Notes under the pieces: model-generated | What the model was told of the DNA's origin: nothing | Database searches by the model: none | The model's input: the letters and a program-made list of their open reading frames with translations, nothing else | Source: Myrica gale | Taxonomy: Eukaryota; Streptophyta; Magnoliopsida; Fagales; Myricaceae | Length of the DNA stretch: 64,000 bases | NCBI GenBank assembly: GCA_963930655.1 | Contig: OZ005608.1 | Coordinates: 7,068,001 to 7,132,000 of the forward strand | Reading direction: 5' to 3' | Shown here: positions 12,601 to 26,437 of the stretch, in pieces | Numbering within the stretch: the stretch's first letter is position 1 | Layout of the letters: every line of letters begins with the position of its first letter | Program-made: the position numbers and the translations under genes

Positions 12601-13349
12601 TGACATTTTTTTAGTTCTCTTCTTTTCCCCCTTGTAATTATATACTTTCATCTCATCTTAGTCAATGGTAAATGGTTTGAATCCAGGACCTGGGGTAATC
12701 CTTGACGTCACTCCAGAAAAGATTGAGAAGTTCTCATTTGATCCACGTGAGAATCTTGTCCTTATTTGTTGCTACCTATGATGGATTTTGCAATTCATTG
12801 AGAAGTTCTCATTTTGTATTTGTTGCTACCTATGATGGTTTTTTCAATTCATTTATACTTAAACAAGAAAAAATTGTTTACTGGATACTGGATAGTGGAG
12901 TTTGGGATTTCTCGCTGCACTCTTGATAGCTTGCGAGGTGGGGATCCAGAGTATAATGCGAAGATACTTAAGCGTGTATTGTCAGGGGAGAAAGGGTCCA
13001 TTGCTGATGCACTTGTAAGTAATTTAGGCAGTTTGGATGTAAATTTATAGCTTATGATTGAGAAGATTAATTGTGACCAAAAAGTTGATCAGGTACTAAA
13101 CGCGGCAGCAGCTTTGTTGGTCAGAGGCAATGTGAGGACCTTGGGAGAGGGAGTAGCATTGGCCCGTGAAACACAAGAATCAGGAAAAGCTCTTGAGAAG
13201 CTTGATCTGTGGATAAATATATCCAATGTACGTAAAAACTCAGTCCTAAAGTTAAAAGCTCTTCTAGTTGGGATTAATCAGTAGAAATCATTCTGATCCC
13301 TTATGTTTGATTAGTGCAGAAATCGAAAGGAGGTGGTGCAAGCCTTTAA
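9617..13349 (+). CDS. PAT1: Anthranilate phosphoribosyltransferase, chloroplast (tryptophan synthesis)
   Basis: The enzyme transfers the phosphoribosyl group of PRPP to anthranilate, the second committed step of tryptophan synthesis in plastids. Ten exons join in phase to 404 residues: 9617-9817, 9907-10050, 10380-10541, 10652-10735, 11223-11411, 12455-12545, 12687-12746, 12896-13014, 13093-13227 and 13320-13349. Residues 1-60 are rich in Ser, Thr and Arg and look like a transit peptide. The PRPP-binding GTGGD motif is at residues 141-145 ([18 protein letters not shown]). The KQGNRSSSS loop is at 169-177, GPMLNPA starts at 240, and [12 protein letters not shown] follows. These are family hallmarks and all look intact. 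All introns are GT-AG, with no stop or frameshift. Arabidopsis TRP1/PAT1 is about 444 residues and the difference lies mainly in the transit peptide. The start is the first ATG, which directly precedes the transit-like sequence. Confidence 0.95.
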
Positions 13350-14186
13350 GGGCACCTGAGGCCCTTCTCTCAAAGTATCCCAACATGGGAAGGATCTAAT
13401 GTCATAGATGTCTTGCACATTGGAGATTGGCAAAAATCTCTTAAAGCCAAGCAGGGTGTCAAGAACTCTTCAGTAGAGATAGGCAGTTCTTATTTGGTAA
13501 CAGATATTCGAATTAGTATGCTTATGAATTAGTTCCTGTATTGCCTTTCTCAAAGAGTTACATTTTGAAATAAACCTAGTTTTCTAGCCATAGTGATTAA
13601 TGTGCTTTGTGACGCAGTGAGCAAATTCCCTAAACATGAATTATTTTTTTGCCCATTAAAGATAGTTTACCATCACATTAATCTTGATAATTTATATCAA
13701 ATGGATTTCTTAAAAAGCTAATTAATCAAGTTATTTTATTTTGAAGTTTCTTGAGACTGGAAATTTTTTATTATGTCGAAACTAGTCGACATAAGTATGC
13801 TAAAATCGCCTATTGGGATTGGGAATAGCTTGTGATCGTCTCATCAGATTGCTTTCGTAACGCATCCAAATTCCGAAACACATTTCTGAAAAAGGTCCCC
13901 CGTGTGAGCTCGAAGTTTCTACGCATCGACTTTTTTGGTAGCGGGAAATGCAAGCGACAACTGGCGTCCCTCTCTCTCTCTCTCTCTCCCCCCCCCCCCC
14001 CCTTCCCTCCCCTTAACCAGCAAGGTTAGATTACATTAGCAGCCTTCAGTGACAGCAAGCAGCAAATTTCAACACCTGTGGAGATCACTTTCGGTCTTAA
14101 CGTCTCTCTCCCCGAGGCCTTGTCAAGCAAAGAACCACGCCAAAGGAGCTTCCAACACCTGGTCTAAGCCCTGACCTCTCTCTCTC
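13350..14186. other. Spacer between PAT1 and glutaredoxin genes
   Basis: This contains the 3' flank of the PAT1 gene and the upstream flank of the glutaredoxin gene. A CT repeat followed by a C run lies at about 13970-14002. No other gene is seen. Confidence 0.6.
13970..14002. repeat. CT microsatellite followed by poly-C
   Basis: A run of CT dinucleotides passes into about 15 consecutive C. It lies some 200 bp upstream of the glutaredoxin ATG. CT-rich tracts are common in plant core promoters and 5' leaders. Confidence 0.85.
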
Positions 14187-14196
14187 TATTTATAAG
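14187..14196 (+). promoter_or_regulatory. TATA-like element just before the glutaredoxin ATG
   Basis: TATTTATAAG ends only 11 bp before the ATG at 14208. If it acts as a TATA box, transcription would start near 14220, inside the coding region and upstream of the in-frame ATG at 14235 (Met10). It may equally be a chance match in the 5' leader. Confidence 0.35.
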
Positions 14197-14207
14197 CAAA
14201 CAACGAA

Positions 14208-15711
<1,504 letters not shown>

Positions 15712-16658
15712 ACCAGACGTTTTCTGTAAAACTGTATTTTAGTAACGAAGCTACAAACATAACTGAGGTTTTCGGTTTTCCAAGACCAGATAACATGTTG
15801 TGTAAAGCAATAATAAGATATCCTGGACACTTGGGAGTGTTGCATGAAATTCCATCAAGTGTTCGAACAATTCTCCTCTGGTTTTCTACTAAACCAACTT
15901 GTAATTGGGGGTCATGTGCCATGTCCTCTAAAGCCAATAAGGTTAAGAGTAGAGCTTCTAAAGGCCCGAAATTTAATCCTCAGTAGACCTAAAAGCTTTA
16001 CATCTGATCTGAAGTAGCTTGTTTTTTTCATGGACAATACCTGTTAATTCGGAGTTCCTGCATCAACTACTTTGATGTGGCATTGTTCGTATGCACATAA
16101 TTTAATCCTCAGTAGACCTAAAAGCTTTACATCTGATCTGAAGTAGCTTGTTTTTTTCATGGACAATACCTGTTAATTCGGAGTTCCTGCATCAACTACT
16201 TTGATGTGGCATTGTTCGTATGCACATCCAACTGAAATGCTCTCCTCTGGTCAAGTTGCAACAGAAATTTCGAGCCTGTTTCCGAAGTGTCTGTGATCAA
16301 TTAAATACAAACGAGTTCTGCAACAGAAATTGGTAACAATTCGAACTTCCATAAGAGAAATTTGTAACAATTCGAACTTCCATAAATAAGAGAACATCAT
16401 ATGTTACATGGCGCTATTACAAAAGAGCCAGAATTGTTTTTATGAACCCAACGAATGTGTTGACTTGCCTATTAAGAGACAAATTGGGTTACAACTTACA
16501 GGTATATGACCCCCGGTCTAAACGATCACCCATTTTCCATTATCAGCTAAAAGTATAATAGAAAGCAGTAGAGCTAGCTCTGCAGCAGATGTCGTGAGAT
16601 ATAGGTAAGAAACTGCCAACCAAATGAGATTCTGTACTTATATGTGGGTGATCTACTC
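15712..16658. other. Convergent spacer with glutaredoxin 3' region and tandem duplication
   Basis: This lies between two convergent genes. It holds the probable glutaredoxin 3' UTR and a 129-bp tandem duplication. At about 16325-16385 there is also a short direct repeat of GTAACAATTCGAACTTCCATAA. No gene is seen. Confidence 0.6.
15970..16227. repeat. Perfect 129-bp tandem duplication
   Basis: Copy 1 (15970-16098) and copy 2 (16099-16227) are identical base for base as far as I can read, starting AATTTAATCCTCAGTAGACC and ending GTTCGTATGCACAT. The lack of any mismatch implies a recent event or an assembly artefact. It lies about 260 bp after the glutaredoxin stop and could fall in its 3' UTR. 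Confidence 0.95.
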
Positions 16659-19600
16659 TCACTTGGATGCAAAAATGGCTTCTAAATCATTGTACAATCG
16701 TCTTGGTTTTGACTTGAAATCAGAAGATGAATGTACAGAGGAGCTCCCACTAGTACTTTTAGTGCCCCAAAACCCACTCCATCTTGTACGACTGGTCGAG
16801 GGATCATTTGGAGGCCCACTTCCTTCTTTACTAAAGCTAGCAGCTGCCATTTCTCTGAGTTGTTTCAACCATGATTTTTCTGTTGGGCTTGCCCTCTTAC
16901 TCCCACCATTCCCGTTACTTTCAACTGAAGAACCAGTAACCCCAGTATGTTCGTCCCCGCGTCGGTTCACCAGGAACCCGCTTTCCATTTTCTGGATCAA
17001 CTTCTCTGGAAAGAAAAGCAGGAGAAATCCAACTGAAGCTATTTTCAAACCCATAAAGAAAGATTTCTTGGCAGGGTCCAGCCGCTTTGTCTGTCTGTAC
17101 AAAGCATACCATTCGTTCATCATTTGCGGTATATATCCAACTAGGAAAATAGAAATCATGAAGATTCCGACTGTAGTCTCATTTCTGTCTGAACTTTCCT
17201 TCTTCAAGAGAACTAAACAAGTAGAAAATAAACCTGCTTCACTTGAAACTGAGATGATCTCAACCAACTGAACCTTTTTCTTAATAAATGGCTTCTTGAG
17301 AACAAGGAAGAAGAGCTGAAACGAGGTGAGGCATAATAAAGTTATAGTCGGAAGCTTAGACGACCAGTTCTCCTTATAGCCACCAGCCATAATGCCTAGG
17401 GAAACTCGTCTCATGGTCTCAAGCAGCGTATAGTATATTCTTAGTATTCCAAACAGCTTCTGGATAAAAGGTGCTTCTGCATCTTCAGTTTCATCATCAG
17501 AGGCAATGATTTGATCGCCATGCTCACGGGATTTGCCCCAGAAATCTGTGAGAGCATGTATTTTGGGGGGCCTCTTAAATCTTCAAATAAAGGGCCTAAC
17601 ATCGTTAGATAGTCGGAGGTGGGTTGATTTTTCCACGTCCACTGGCCTCTTTTACCAGGTCCCAAAGTCACTCTCACCATATCTTGATACCAGTGGAATC
17701 TCTGGCCTTCTTGATGAATTTCCTTGTATTGAAGCAGCTTCCCGAAGGTAATACCTATGGAGAGGAACAAGAGCAAGGCCAGCAGTAGAAAAGACACGGC
17801 ACCAAGAAGCAGAATGCCAACTACAACTCCTGAAGCAGTTCCACCTTAATCCACAAAAGAGGAAGATTAAACTCCAATCGTCTACTAGGTAGAGTTTTGC
17901 GGTACATTTTTGAATAAAAATGGGCGAAGAAGCATGTAAACAGAAAAAAAAATAAGGGTTTTGCTCCAGATACAGATTAGTGTTACTTTGATATGATGCT
18001 GTTAGATAACTATCCTATGATCGCTGCATGAGACGCACAGAGAAGCAATTAGAGTTGGTGTCAAACAGAGACAAATGTTATTCATATTTAGACTATTTAA
18101 TGTGCACAAAAAGGAAACAAGTTCACTATATGATAACATATTTGCTCTATATGACTTAATTTTTCTTCCAGGAAAAAAAAAGAATTTTTCTATTTTATAT
18201 CCCAGCAGAGTAGGCAAATGTTTGATTAAAAATTCAAGTATAACAGAAAAGTGGAATGACACTAGTCTGGGTACATATCCTACTTAATTTCTTCAGCACT
18301 GAAGAAAGTATATGAGCAATATAATTATCTTTTTTGCTTGATAGATGCAAAGATAAGGACTCATAAGAAGACAATTTTCAAGTTACCTCTAATTAGAGCA
18401 GCAGAGGCCTCACAAGTACAAGGTAGTGAAAGAATTATGAGGAATAGTTCAAATCTTGGAAGTGTCAGTGCTCCATAACCCCTCTGCTTTTCAGAAGTTC
18501 TTTCCCTGAATTTAAGGATGACAAGGAGTAAAGCATGTAGCAATATCAAACTGCCACCAATTGTGGCTAACCAGAACATGCTTCTGGTAAAATCCCACCA
18601 CCTACACAAGAAGAGACTGTGTAAGACATTTACTGATAACTAAATGAGTCTTTGTACTTTGTAGCAGTCGAACTTAAGAAATCCAGACCGGCATACACCA
18701 AATTAAACAGAAAGGAAAATGGCACGAAGTATTAAGTTTCTTCCTTACATCATTAGCATCAATTTTTCACAGCACCTATAGAAAATTGTACAACTAAGTA
18801 ACTCGAGTTCCAAACCGTACATGCCCGGAATTCTTTGTTTTCCATTCCACATTTTCCTAAACAAAAGGTTATATTCCTTTATCACTTTCATATTTTTTGG
18901 TACTTTTTGAATAAAAACTCCATTTGTCTTTATATTTCCAAAATCCATATGCAAGTTCATGGAACTGTGAAAAAACAAAACAAGAGTCCTCACTACTTAC
19001 CCATTTGAAATATGAGGATCCACAATATAATCGGCTTCAGGTTCAATATTGGGCTCTGCAGGAATAAATGCATATATCATAAAACTTTTTTATCATGCGA
19101 TAATAAGAGCCAAAAGCAAGTCTCAGCAAAAGAAGAGTTTTACACCTCAAAATATGATCGGTATTCCATGGGCGTTAGTGGCAACCCATATACTGAACCA
19201 ACCCTACTAAAATTCTCCTTTTCCTGCTGCAGACTCTGGAAAGTTCCTGAATCATGAATTTGAGACATGTATGACCTTGTGGTGGCAGGAGGATGTGAGC
19301 CCACCATGACTGGCTGTGTGTGCCCAGATTCCCATGGAAGACTGAAGTGGGGGGGAATGCTCCATTGTAAACCCCTTGCAAATTCATAATACTCAACTGG
19401 CAATGTCACTGCCAACCATCTTGACAACGCAAAAACCTGAATATGGCATGCAATTCTCTGGATAAAAAGATAAGGAAATGCTACTCAGTTTTACATTGAT
19501 GATGGCATATCTCATAAGTTTAACTTTTTTCAGAGACTAAACTGCTGGCCCACCAAAAAGCATGCTCAGAATAAGCCATAAAGCACAATAAGTTCGAGTT

Positions 19601-20116
19601 CATACAAAAAGATTCCTTGCAGGATAAGAAAAAGAAGATGGTCTTGAAAGAGCCCCAGTGGAGTGAAGGCTTGCAATTGAAACCGTAAGCAGCCCAGCAG
19701 CAAAAGATGTAGCCAAAAACGAAGCAGTTGCTAGCTCAGAGGTCATAGAGGATATTTTAGGTACAGAATCTGTGGATATTTTTTATTACCTCAATCAGTA
19801 ACTTTTTAGGAAAGTAGAAGAGGACCATCCTCTAGGGCAAAGATAACATACAAAAATAATGCTGTCCAAAGAGAAAAGAATAGGAATCCTTACAGTGCCT
19901 TACTTGTACAACATTGGAAGCTAGGTTTCTGTTTCCAGCAACATCCTCAGTAATGTTCTCAGGAACACTGACAGATACAATATGTTGGTCTGCTTGTATC
20001 TCTACAGCATAGATGGTTCTACTTATCTCATGAAAGCTGAAAAATGGTAGTAACTATCATTAGAAAGGATCTAAGATACAAATTAGTCAGAGTAAATGCA
20101 TTGCTTTACTAATGTT

Positions 20117-20790
20117 TTTTGATAAGTGGATAAAACTTTATTAAGGAAACGATGTGTTAACAGTACAATGGACTGTACCAAAAACACCTAAACCATACAA
20201 GTTAAGAAGTTAAGAAAGTCCAGAAAATCTAAAAAAGGAAAACCCAACACACATTAGCCTAGAAGAAAAGGGACTGCAACAACTTGCTCCTCAAACACTC
20301 CAACGACAAAGCCAAATCTTCAAAACACCTACTATTTCTCTCCCTCCATTAAACACTATCAAATGCAGGAAGGAATCATTTTACAAACTGCCAATCTCAA
20401 AGGGTCATCAAACTTCCTCTTCCAACATGAAAACACATACGTCCACAACCCTCTAGCCACCGAACAACGAAGTAGCACATGATCCACCGATTCCCCATCA
20501 AATTTACAAAGATAACACCAGTCGATCAAGCATAAACCTCTCCTCCTTAAGTTATCAATAGTCAAAATTTTCCCATGAGCAGCCTCCCACACAAAGAAAG
20601 AAACTCTTGAAGGAATAAACGTCCTCCAAATTTGATGCCAAGGAAAAGAAACAACGGAACCACACGCAAGGAGACCATACATCAACTTAACAGAACCCAA
20701 CCATTGCAAGTTATCATCATACCCTCTCCCTAATTACAATACCGTCTCCAACAACCACCCAAAACCGGGGCGTAGAGGGTCACTATCATG
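20117..20790 (-). mobile_element. 5'-truncated LINE fragment in an intron
   Basis: On the minus strand the frame 20709-20359 contains VSFFVWEAAHGKILTIDNL followed by CYLCKFDGESVDHVLLRC. This is the zinc-binding reverse transcriptase C-terminal domain (zf-RVT) typical of plant L1-type LINEs, with a C-x2-C...H-x4-C pattern. The T run at 20115-20120 on the plus strand would be its poly(A) tail. Only the last 0.7 kb survives, which is usual for LINE insertions. It lies in the intron between exons 20885 and 20036 of the membrane protein gene, in the same orientation. I could not confirm target duplications. Confidence 0.75.
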
Positions 20791-21109
20791 TTGTGTCTCA
20801 TTGGCATGGATGCATTATTTACATGGAGATGCATATTTGGCTAATGGACATAGATACAGACACAGGTAAAAAGATGCAACGTGCCTTTGCAAATGCCCTC
20901 CGGTGATTGATACATCAGAAGAGTTGAAGCCAAATACTGGTTTCATGAACTTTATCCACATTGGTATTCTGTGTTCTTTTGTCCTCGGATGAGATGTTGT
21001 ACTCAACCTCACAGCTGGCCTCAGAGAATCTGAAGGTCACGTTTATATCTATGTGAGGAGGAAACACTGAATCGCATAAGAATTGAAAACAACATGTAAA
21101 GCTTTACCT

Positions 21110-21398
21110 GATGTTTGGCAAGCAAAATTTTTAAGAATTGTGAGTTTGTAAGAGAAAAGTTTAAGAGTTTAACTTTTTATGGGGGTTTGTAAAAGTTGGT
21201 GAAAATGTTTAAGATGTTTGATTGTAGAATGAATTTAATTGGAGTTTGTTTAAAAAGTAAGAGAGCAGATATGCTATAGTTTTCTTGCATGAAAAAATAT
21301 TGAAGTTGGTGTGAAAAGGTGTTAGAATTTGTGTGAAAATTTTGACTTTTTGAAAAAATTTCTTAAAAAGTTGAAATTTTTTTGTTACCAAACATCAA
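21110..21398. repeat. MITE in an intron of the membrane protein gene
   Basis: The left end TGATGTTTGGCAAGC and the right end GTTACCAAACATCA are inverted repeats. The body is AT-rich and non-coding. It lies between exons 21549 and 21029. Confidence 0.65.
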
Positions 21399-24394
21399 GT
21401 ATTTTATAGAATTGTAAATACTTTCACAATATCAAAAGGTTCCTACATTCAAAGAGTTGAGTAACAAAACATTGTGACCAAATTTTGATTTCCAGTACCG
21501 ATGTATGATTTTATCGATGAGAGGCTTGCAAACTAATGTAGATCATACCATACAAGAAAGTAACACGTGCAATCGAAGAAACTGAAGTCCCGTGTCTGCT
21601 TATAATGGAGTTTGAATCAGTGCTTAGGGCGATTATTGCCATGCCAGATATATTTGTGACCTGAAAGGGCAGGGTGAAACTGAGGCAACTGCGAAAATGC
21701 ATGAGAACAAATAGATACTTCGTGACATTACATGCAATTCAATAACATTAAGGGCCTGTTCCGTAAGCCCATGGAACTTGATGGCTTCATGTTCATTACA
21801 TCTTGTGTCTAATTGCCAAATTGTATGACTGGGAAGTCCAGATATGCAAACATGAAGATGCAAAAATTTGTCGTATGAATCAATTCTATTTTCACAGGTG
21901 AGAAAAATAAAGAAGATTGTCTGAGCCAGCTGACCAGGAACCCAAATCTGCGATTCCCAAGGTCTTTTCCATCGATGGGAAGAAGCATGCCCTGACTTGT
22001 GTGGAGAGAATTTTGAATTTCTGCAGACGAGTTGAGAACAGGTTCTGAAAAATACAAATACGCCTTTAATTTATTATACTTGTTAGTTGCCTGAACCAGT
22101 CTACTTTCACGGCTAAGTTGAAGTAGCCTTTCTGGAATGTGAGTCCTCAGGTTGACAAACACACTTCTTCTGTCTGTGGAGTAAAAACATCAGAGAAACA
22201 GAGCATGTAAAGAACAATTAACAATAAAACCAAAATTTATCTTGAAAAAAACCCTGAAAAGCTGTAAAACCTAGGTCCCAACTCAGAAAAAGGAAAGAAA
22301 GAACCAAGTCTGGGAACAACAATTTTAAATCCAGCACTAAAAGAAAATGAAAAATGGTCCAACTTTTTGAAAAACATAAAAACTGAAATTTGAGGTTTGC
22401 ATGCAAAACAGCAATGTCCTGTGCAGATAGTTTAGTTGTATCAACAGTCTATGTCATTACTTTTTCGCTAGAAAAATCGCAAGTAAAAGCATTAGATTTA
22501 TCTTAAAATTAAGACACATATTAAATAATATGACAACATTTGGATTGAACATTATACTCACCGAAATGCACATAGAAACTTGAATTGGCTGTTCTAGCAA
22601 ATTTATTCCCAGAACTGTCTGTACAGAAATTCTTATCCATTACCAAGATCACTCGCCCATACTGACTAGTAGATGATAAACCCACAAGGACAGAATACTT
22701 GAGGTTTGGCTAAAAAATGATGAGCGAGGATGGTATAACTTGGCCGACACCATAAACCAGAAGCTGTAAAGATATTTACAAGAAAGAGGAACCTATTAGA
22801 ATTGAGTTTATGATTCATTAAAGACGACCTTAGTAGTGAGAACCTATTTAGAATGTCACCAGAAACATTATTTTCTGTGTCACTTAGAATCCATTACATA
22901 GGAAAGAACTCTTTGTTATCGTCTCAAATCGACCAAAGTCATAATCCAATAAAAGAAACATTTAAAAAAAGTCACACACAAAACCATTGTCTTAGATGAC
23001 AATAATAACAATCTGACAATCAATGGAAAAATAGACTTGATTAAATACTTTTGTAATTTTATAAGCCATTTACCCACGTTGCATGCATTCACTGATGAAC
23101 ATCCAAAACCTCCACCAGCACAAGGTTCACTGAAAGATATAATTACAGAAACATTCAAAGCATTTGTGAAAGGTTTTAAGGCTGTTATATATGCTGTAGG
23201 CGGCACTGTATCTGCAAAATTGAGGTATAATGGAAATCAGCTGACAACAGCAAAACATAAGACAGTGTAATCACTAGCAAATCCAATTTGTATGTTCAGA
23301 CCATAGCCTTAGTTTGGTTTTGATAACATGTAAAACTAAACTTCAATGTGACTAGAGGGCGTAAGGGAATTAGAATGGCAGAACCAAGAACAGCAATGTA
23401 CAACATGTTTGTAAAATGGAATTCATGATTTGATACAAAAATGAGCAGATAAATTTGGTGGAGCCCATTTTCAGGGGAAAAAGTTCTAAAACAAGAGTGC
23501 AAAGGGACACAATTCAACAAATAGGGACAGAACATCTCCACAAGGACATAATTTGGTTGACGTGAGACTTTCAAGCAAGAAGCGGTAATTTAAATGGAGT
23601 GGCAATCTGAAGGAAAATAATAACTGCAGAAGGATAAAAGGAAGTTTATTAACCAATAGTCCAGTTATAGCTGCCACAGACAATTCCTCGAGACCCATTG
23701 GTGCAAACTTCGAATGTATGATTTCCATCCTGCAAACCTGAATACAGAACCCTCCTAGCTTCACAATCTGAAGCAATCCCATCATCCAGCTGCATTAAAA
23801 AGTTTATTTGCCTCCATTTATTTTTTTCTTTTCGGATGAGCATTCTTCATTTTCCGCTTATCACCGAGGTGGAAAGAAGAAAACGCAGGAAAGGATGCAC
23901 ACAGACTGGCACACACGTGCGGCATACACAAGCACAAAGCAACAATTTTTCCAGATATTTAGCTTAGCAACAGGAAGAGTCCCAGAGGATGTTAATGGTA
24001 ACAATCACAACCTCTGTGAATCAACCGCCTTCTTACACTTATTTCAGCATATTGCTAAAACAAAAAGTAGGAAAAAGAGAATCATAAGGCACAGAACCAA
24101 ACACTCATGAGAGAGAAAACCCCAAACAAAAGCCAAAAAGTAGCCGCTCAAAGTTTACTTACGTTAAGCTTACAAAGAAAAAGTCGAGTGTACCTTACAA
24201 GTGACCCTAAAATTCGCGCAAGTGCCATTCTCACCGACAAATACTTCAAAGACAAATGTGGCTGTGTTGAGATGTGAGAATGCATGGGGAGCATTCAAGA
24301 ACTTCACTTTGGCCTCTGAGCAATCAGAGTGTACTCTGAAACTTAAAAGAGAAAGAACCCAGCAAAGTACCCATAAAATCTTGAGCAAACCCAT

Positions 24395-25178
24395 TTCAGA
24401 GTGAACCCAATGGAAGCTGAGACGCTCTAGAGTCTAAAGGCCAAAAGCTACAAGCGAAAGAGCCATATTTTTGGTGTTTGTGTATAGAGTGTTGAACACT
24501 AAGAGCTGGGCATTGTATGGAAATGGTGAATCTGAGACAGAAGGAATAATAATGAAAGAGAGTGATTTAAGGACTGTTTAGTGGTAGATGAAGCTTCTAT
24601 TAAGGATAGTGCACATGAAACTGATAGTGCAAGACAGGTCTACACAAGTGAGAGAGAGAGAGAGACAGTAAGTGGGAGACCGAAGGAAAAAGACTCTTAA
24701 GGACAGGATTTGTATTGGAGAACTATAAAATAAAGACAGACAGACAGACGGGAAAGAAGCATTTGGTTTTTTTTATTATTATTAGAGGGGGCTCAAAGCA
24801 ATATTCAGTTCACTAGCTTCATTTACCCAGTTTAGAACCAACTTTTTGTGTCATTTAGCAGACGTTCTCTCAGACATTACATGAATAGAATACAAAATTA
24901 ATCACTAATTTCTTTGGGAATTTAAAACTTGGTTAAGCTTATATTATCTCCGCAGGTTAAGGCCTGTCAAAAGGTGGGCAAGATTACCAAAGTTCTGAGC
25001 TCTAGAAAAGATATGCCACCTTTCTAGTTCAGTTACTTTGTAAGTGCCAATATTTATTGGGATAATTTGTATATTGAGAGAGTAAAGTCGAGAAGTGGCA
25101 TGTCGACAGGTTTTCGGGGAGCAATGCCATCCATGTTTGTTGGATGCATGCATTTTACTCGCTTGAGTTTACTTTTGA
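24395..25178. other. Upstream region of the membrane protein gene
   Basis: A GA-rich stretch with a GAGAGAGAGA run lies near 24650 and an ACAGACAGACAG run near 24735. The rest is unremarkable, and no gene is seen. The promoter of the minus-strand gene should lie here; I see no clear TATA box. Confidence 0.5.
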
Positions 25179-26437
25179 TGTAATATCCTGTCCCGAAAAA
25201 GAAATTAGTGAGTAATTCGAATTTTAAACGAAGAGATATAAATTAATCCTATTTTTGATTTTTGGATACAGGTTGAATCGTATTTTTGAATTTAAAGGTG
25301 CTGAAATGAAGATGTGATCTATATTTGAATTTAAAGGTTAAGATATGGATAAAGATTATTCTTATATTTGAATTTGAAAGATATGGATAATGATCTTATA
25401 TTTGAATTTAAAAGTGATGGATAGAGATATGTTTGAGTTTTAAAAATTGCAGAGATCGATGTTAATAAATAGTCGCAGAGAATGTATATTGGAGACCAAA
25501 ATTTGGATTGAGAGGGTGTTACTAGTTTCCGAGAGATTGTTCGGCAATTATTGGAGAAGTTTTAAGGATTGGTTAAGCGTTCGAGATAAGTGGTTCTTCA
25601 ATGAAATTTTGAACGTGCATCGTATTTTATATGATTTTGATGTATTATTTGAAAAACTGAACAAGTTTTGGATAAAATGAAATTGTTGAGATTTTCGTAA
25701 AACTCAATTGAAATATTTATAACTTGTTTTGGTGAGCATACTGTGAAAATTATCCTTTCGCTGATGATATATCTCTATGTTCTTTGTGACCAATTTATCC
25801 TTGTGGTCTGTGTGACCAATTTGATACCCCTTGTGGTATTTGGAGGTCTTCGTGGCCTAGAGGTCTGTGTGGCCTGATATTTAGAGGTTTTTGTGGTCTG
25901 GAGGTCTATGTGACCATTGGTGATTTCCCTGTATTGCGTGGCCTTGGATATTTTTGTTACAAACTTGTATTTTGGATTCGGTATGACTCACAATGTTTTA
26001 TTCTAGATTTCGGCTATTGTGATAAAATTATTTTTTCCCCAACCCCCATTGACTTACTACTTACTGAGCTAGTCGTAGTTCACCTCTTATTCTCATATTT
26101 TTCAGAGTTGACAGAATTAGAGAAGTTTGAGGAGCTTCAGATAGATTTGTGACTTCAAATGCATGTTTTGCAAGAGTAGTTTTGGAGATTAATGTTGGGA
26201 AATTCGATATTGTATTATTTTGAGAGACTTTAATTGATATTGGAAATATAGGATATGCTAATATAAATTTTAGGGCTCGAATTGATATTTTTTGGTCTTT
26301 TACGGTTTATGAATATTTTGCTGAGGTTGTATAAAATTATTTTTGTAATATTTGGGCCTAGATAAATGATTATCCATGGTAAAAAGTCTTATTTTATACA
26401 GAAATCTATCCGTATGGATTTTGGCCCGGGCGTTACA
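25179..26437. mobile_element. Solo LTR, Ty3/gypsy-like fossil
   Basis: A 1259-bp block begins TGTAATATCCTGTCCCG and ends GGCCCGGGCGTTACA, giving the TG...CA ends and the TGTAA/TTACA inverted termini common in plant Ty3/gypsy LTRs. It is flanked by the direct repeat TTTGA on both sides (25174-25178 and 26438-26442), the 5-bp target duplication expected of an LTR element. There is no internal region, so it is a single LTR left by recombination. The intact target duplication suggests moderate age. Family assignment rests on the terminal sequence alone. Confidence 0.85.

Larger units (their letters stand above)
16659..24394 (-). pseudogene. Conserved plant multi-pass membrane protein, 13 exons, with a stop and a frameshift
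   Basis: I recognise a large plant family with an extracellular N-terminus and several C-terminal membrane segments; it has no name known to me. Exons from the start are 24394-24194, 23789-23654, 23211-23078, 22763-22562, 22173-21935, 21660-21549, 21029-20885, 20036-19894, 19769-19606, 19457-19146, 19053-19001, 18601-18387 and 17844-16659. Exon 1 has a signal peptide (MGLLKILWVLCWVLSLLSF). Exons 2-8 encode cysteine-bearing, Ig-like segments (FSEPC, then FSEPVLNSSAE). Later exons encode hydrophobic helices and the C-terminus ends DLEAIFASK. Intact it would be about 1080 residues. Two lesions are visible: TAG in frame at 22712-22710 in exon 4, where relatives have a codon for Gln, and a 1-nt loss near 17525 in the last exon, whose length does not fit the phase on either side. 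The intron after 20885 starts with GC. The gene may be dead or the sequence may be wrong. Confidence 0.8.

Noticed and set aside
15795-15986. 63-codon frame after the glutaredoxin stop
   Set aside because: It lies in the probable 3' UTR, partly overlaps the tandem duplication and lacks any domain.
16624-17271. 215-codon plus-strand frame
   Set aside because: It is the antisense shadow of the last exon of the membrane protein gene, whose minus-strand frame matches a known family.
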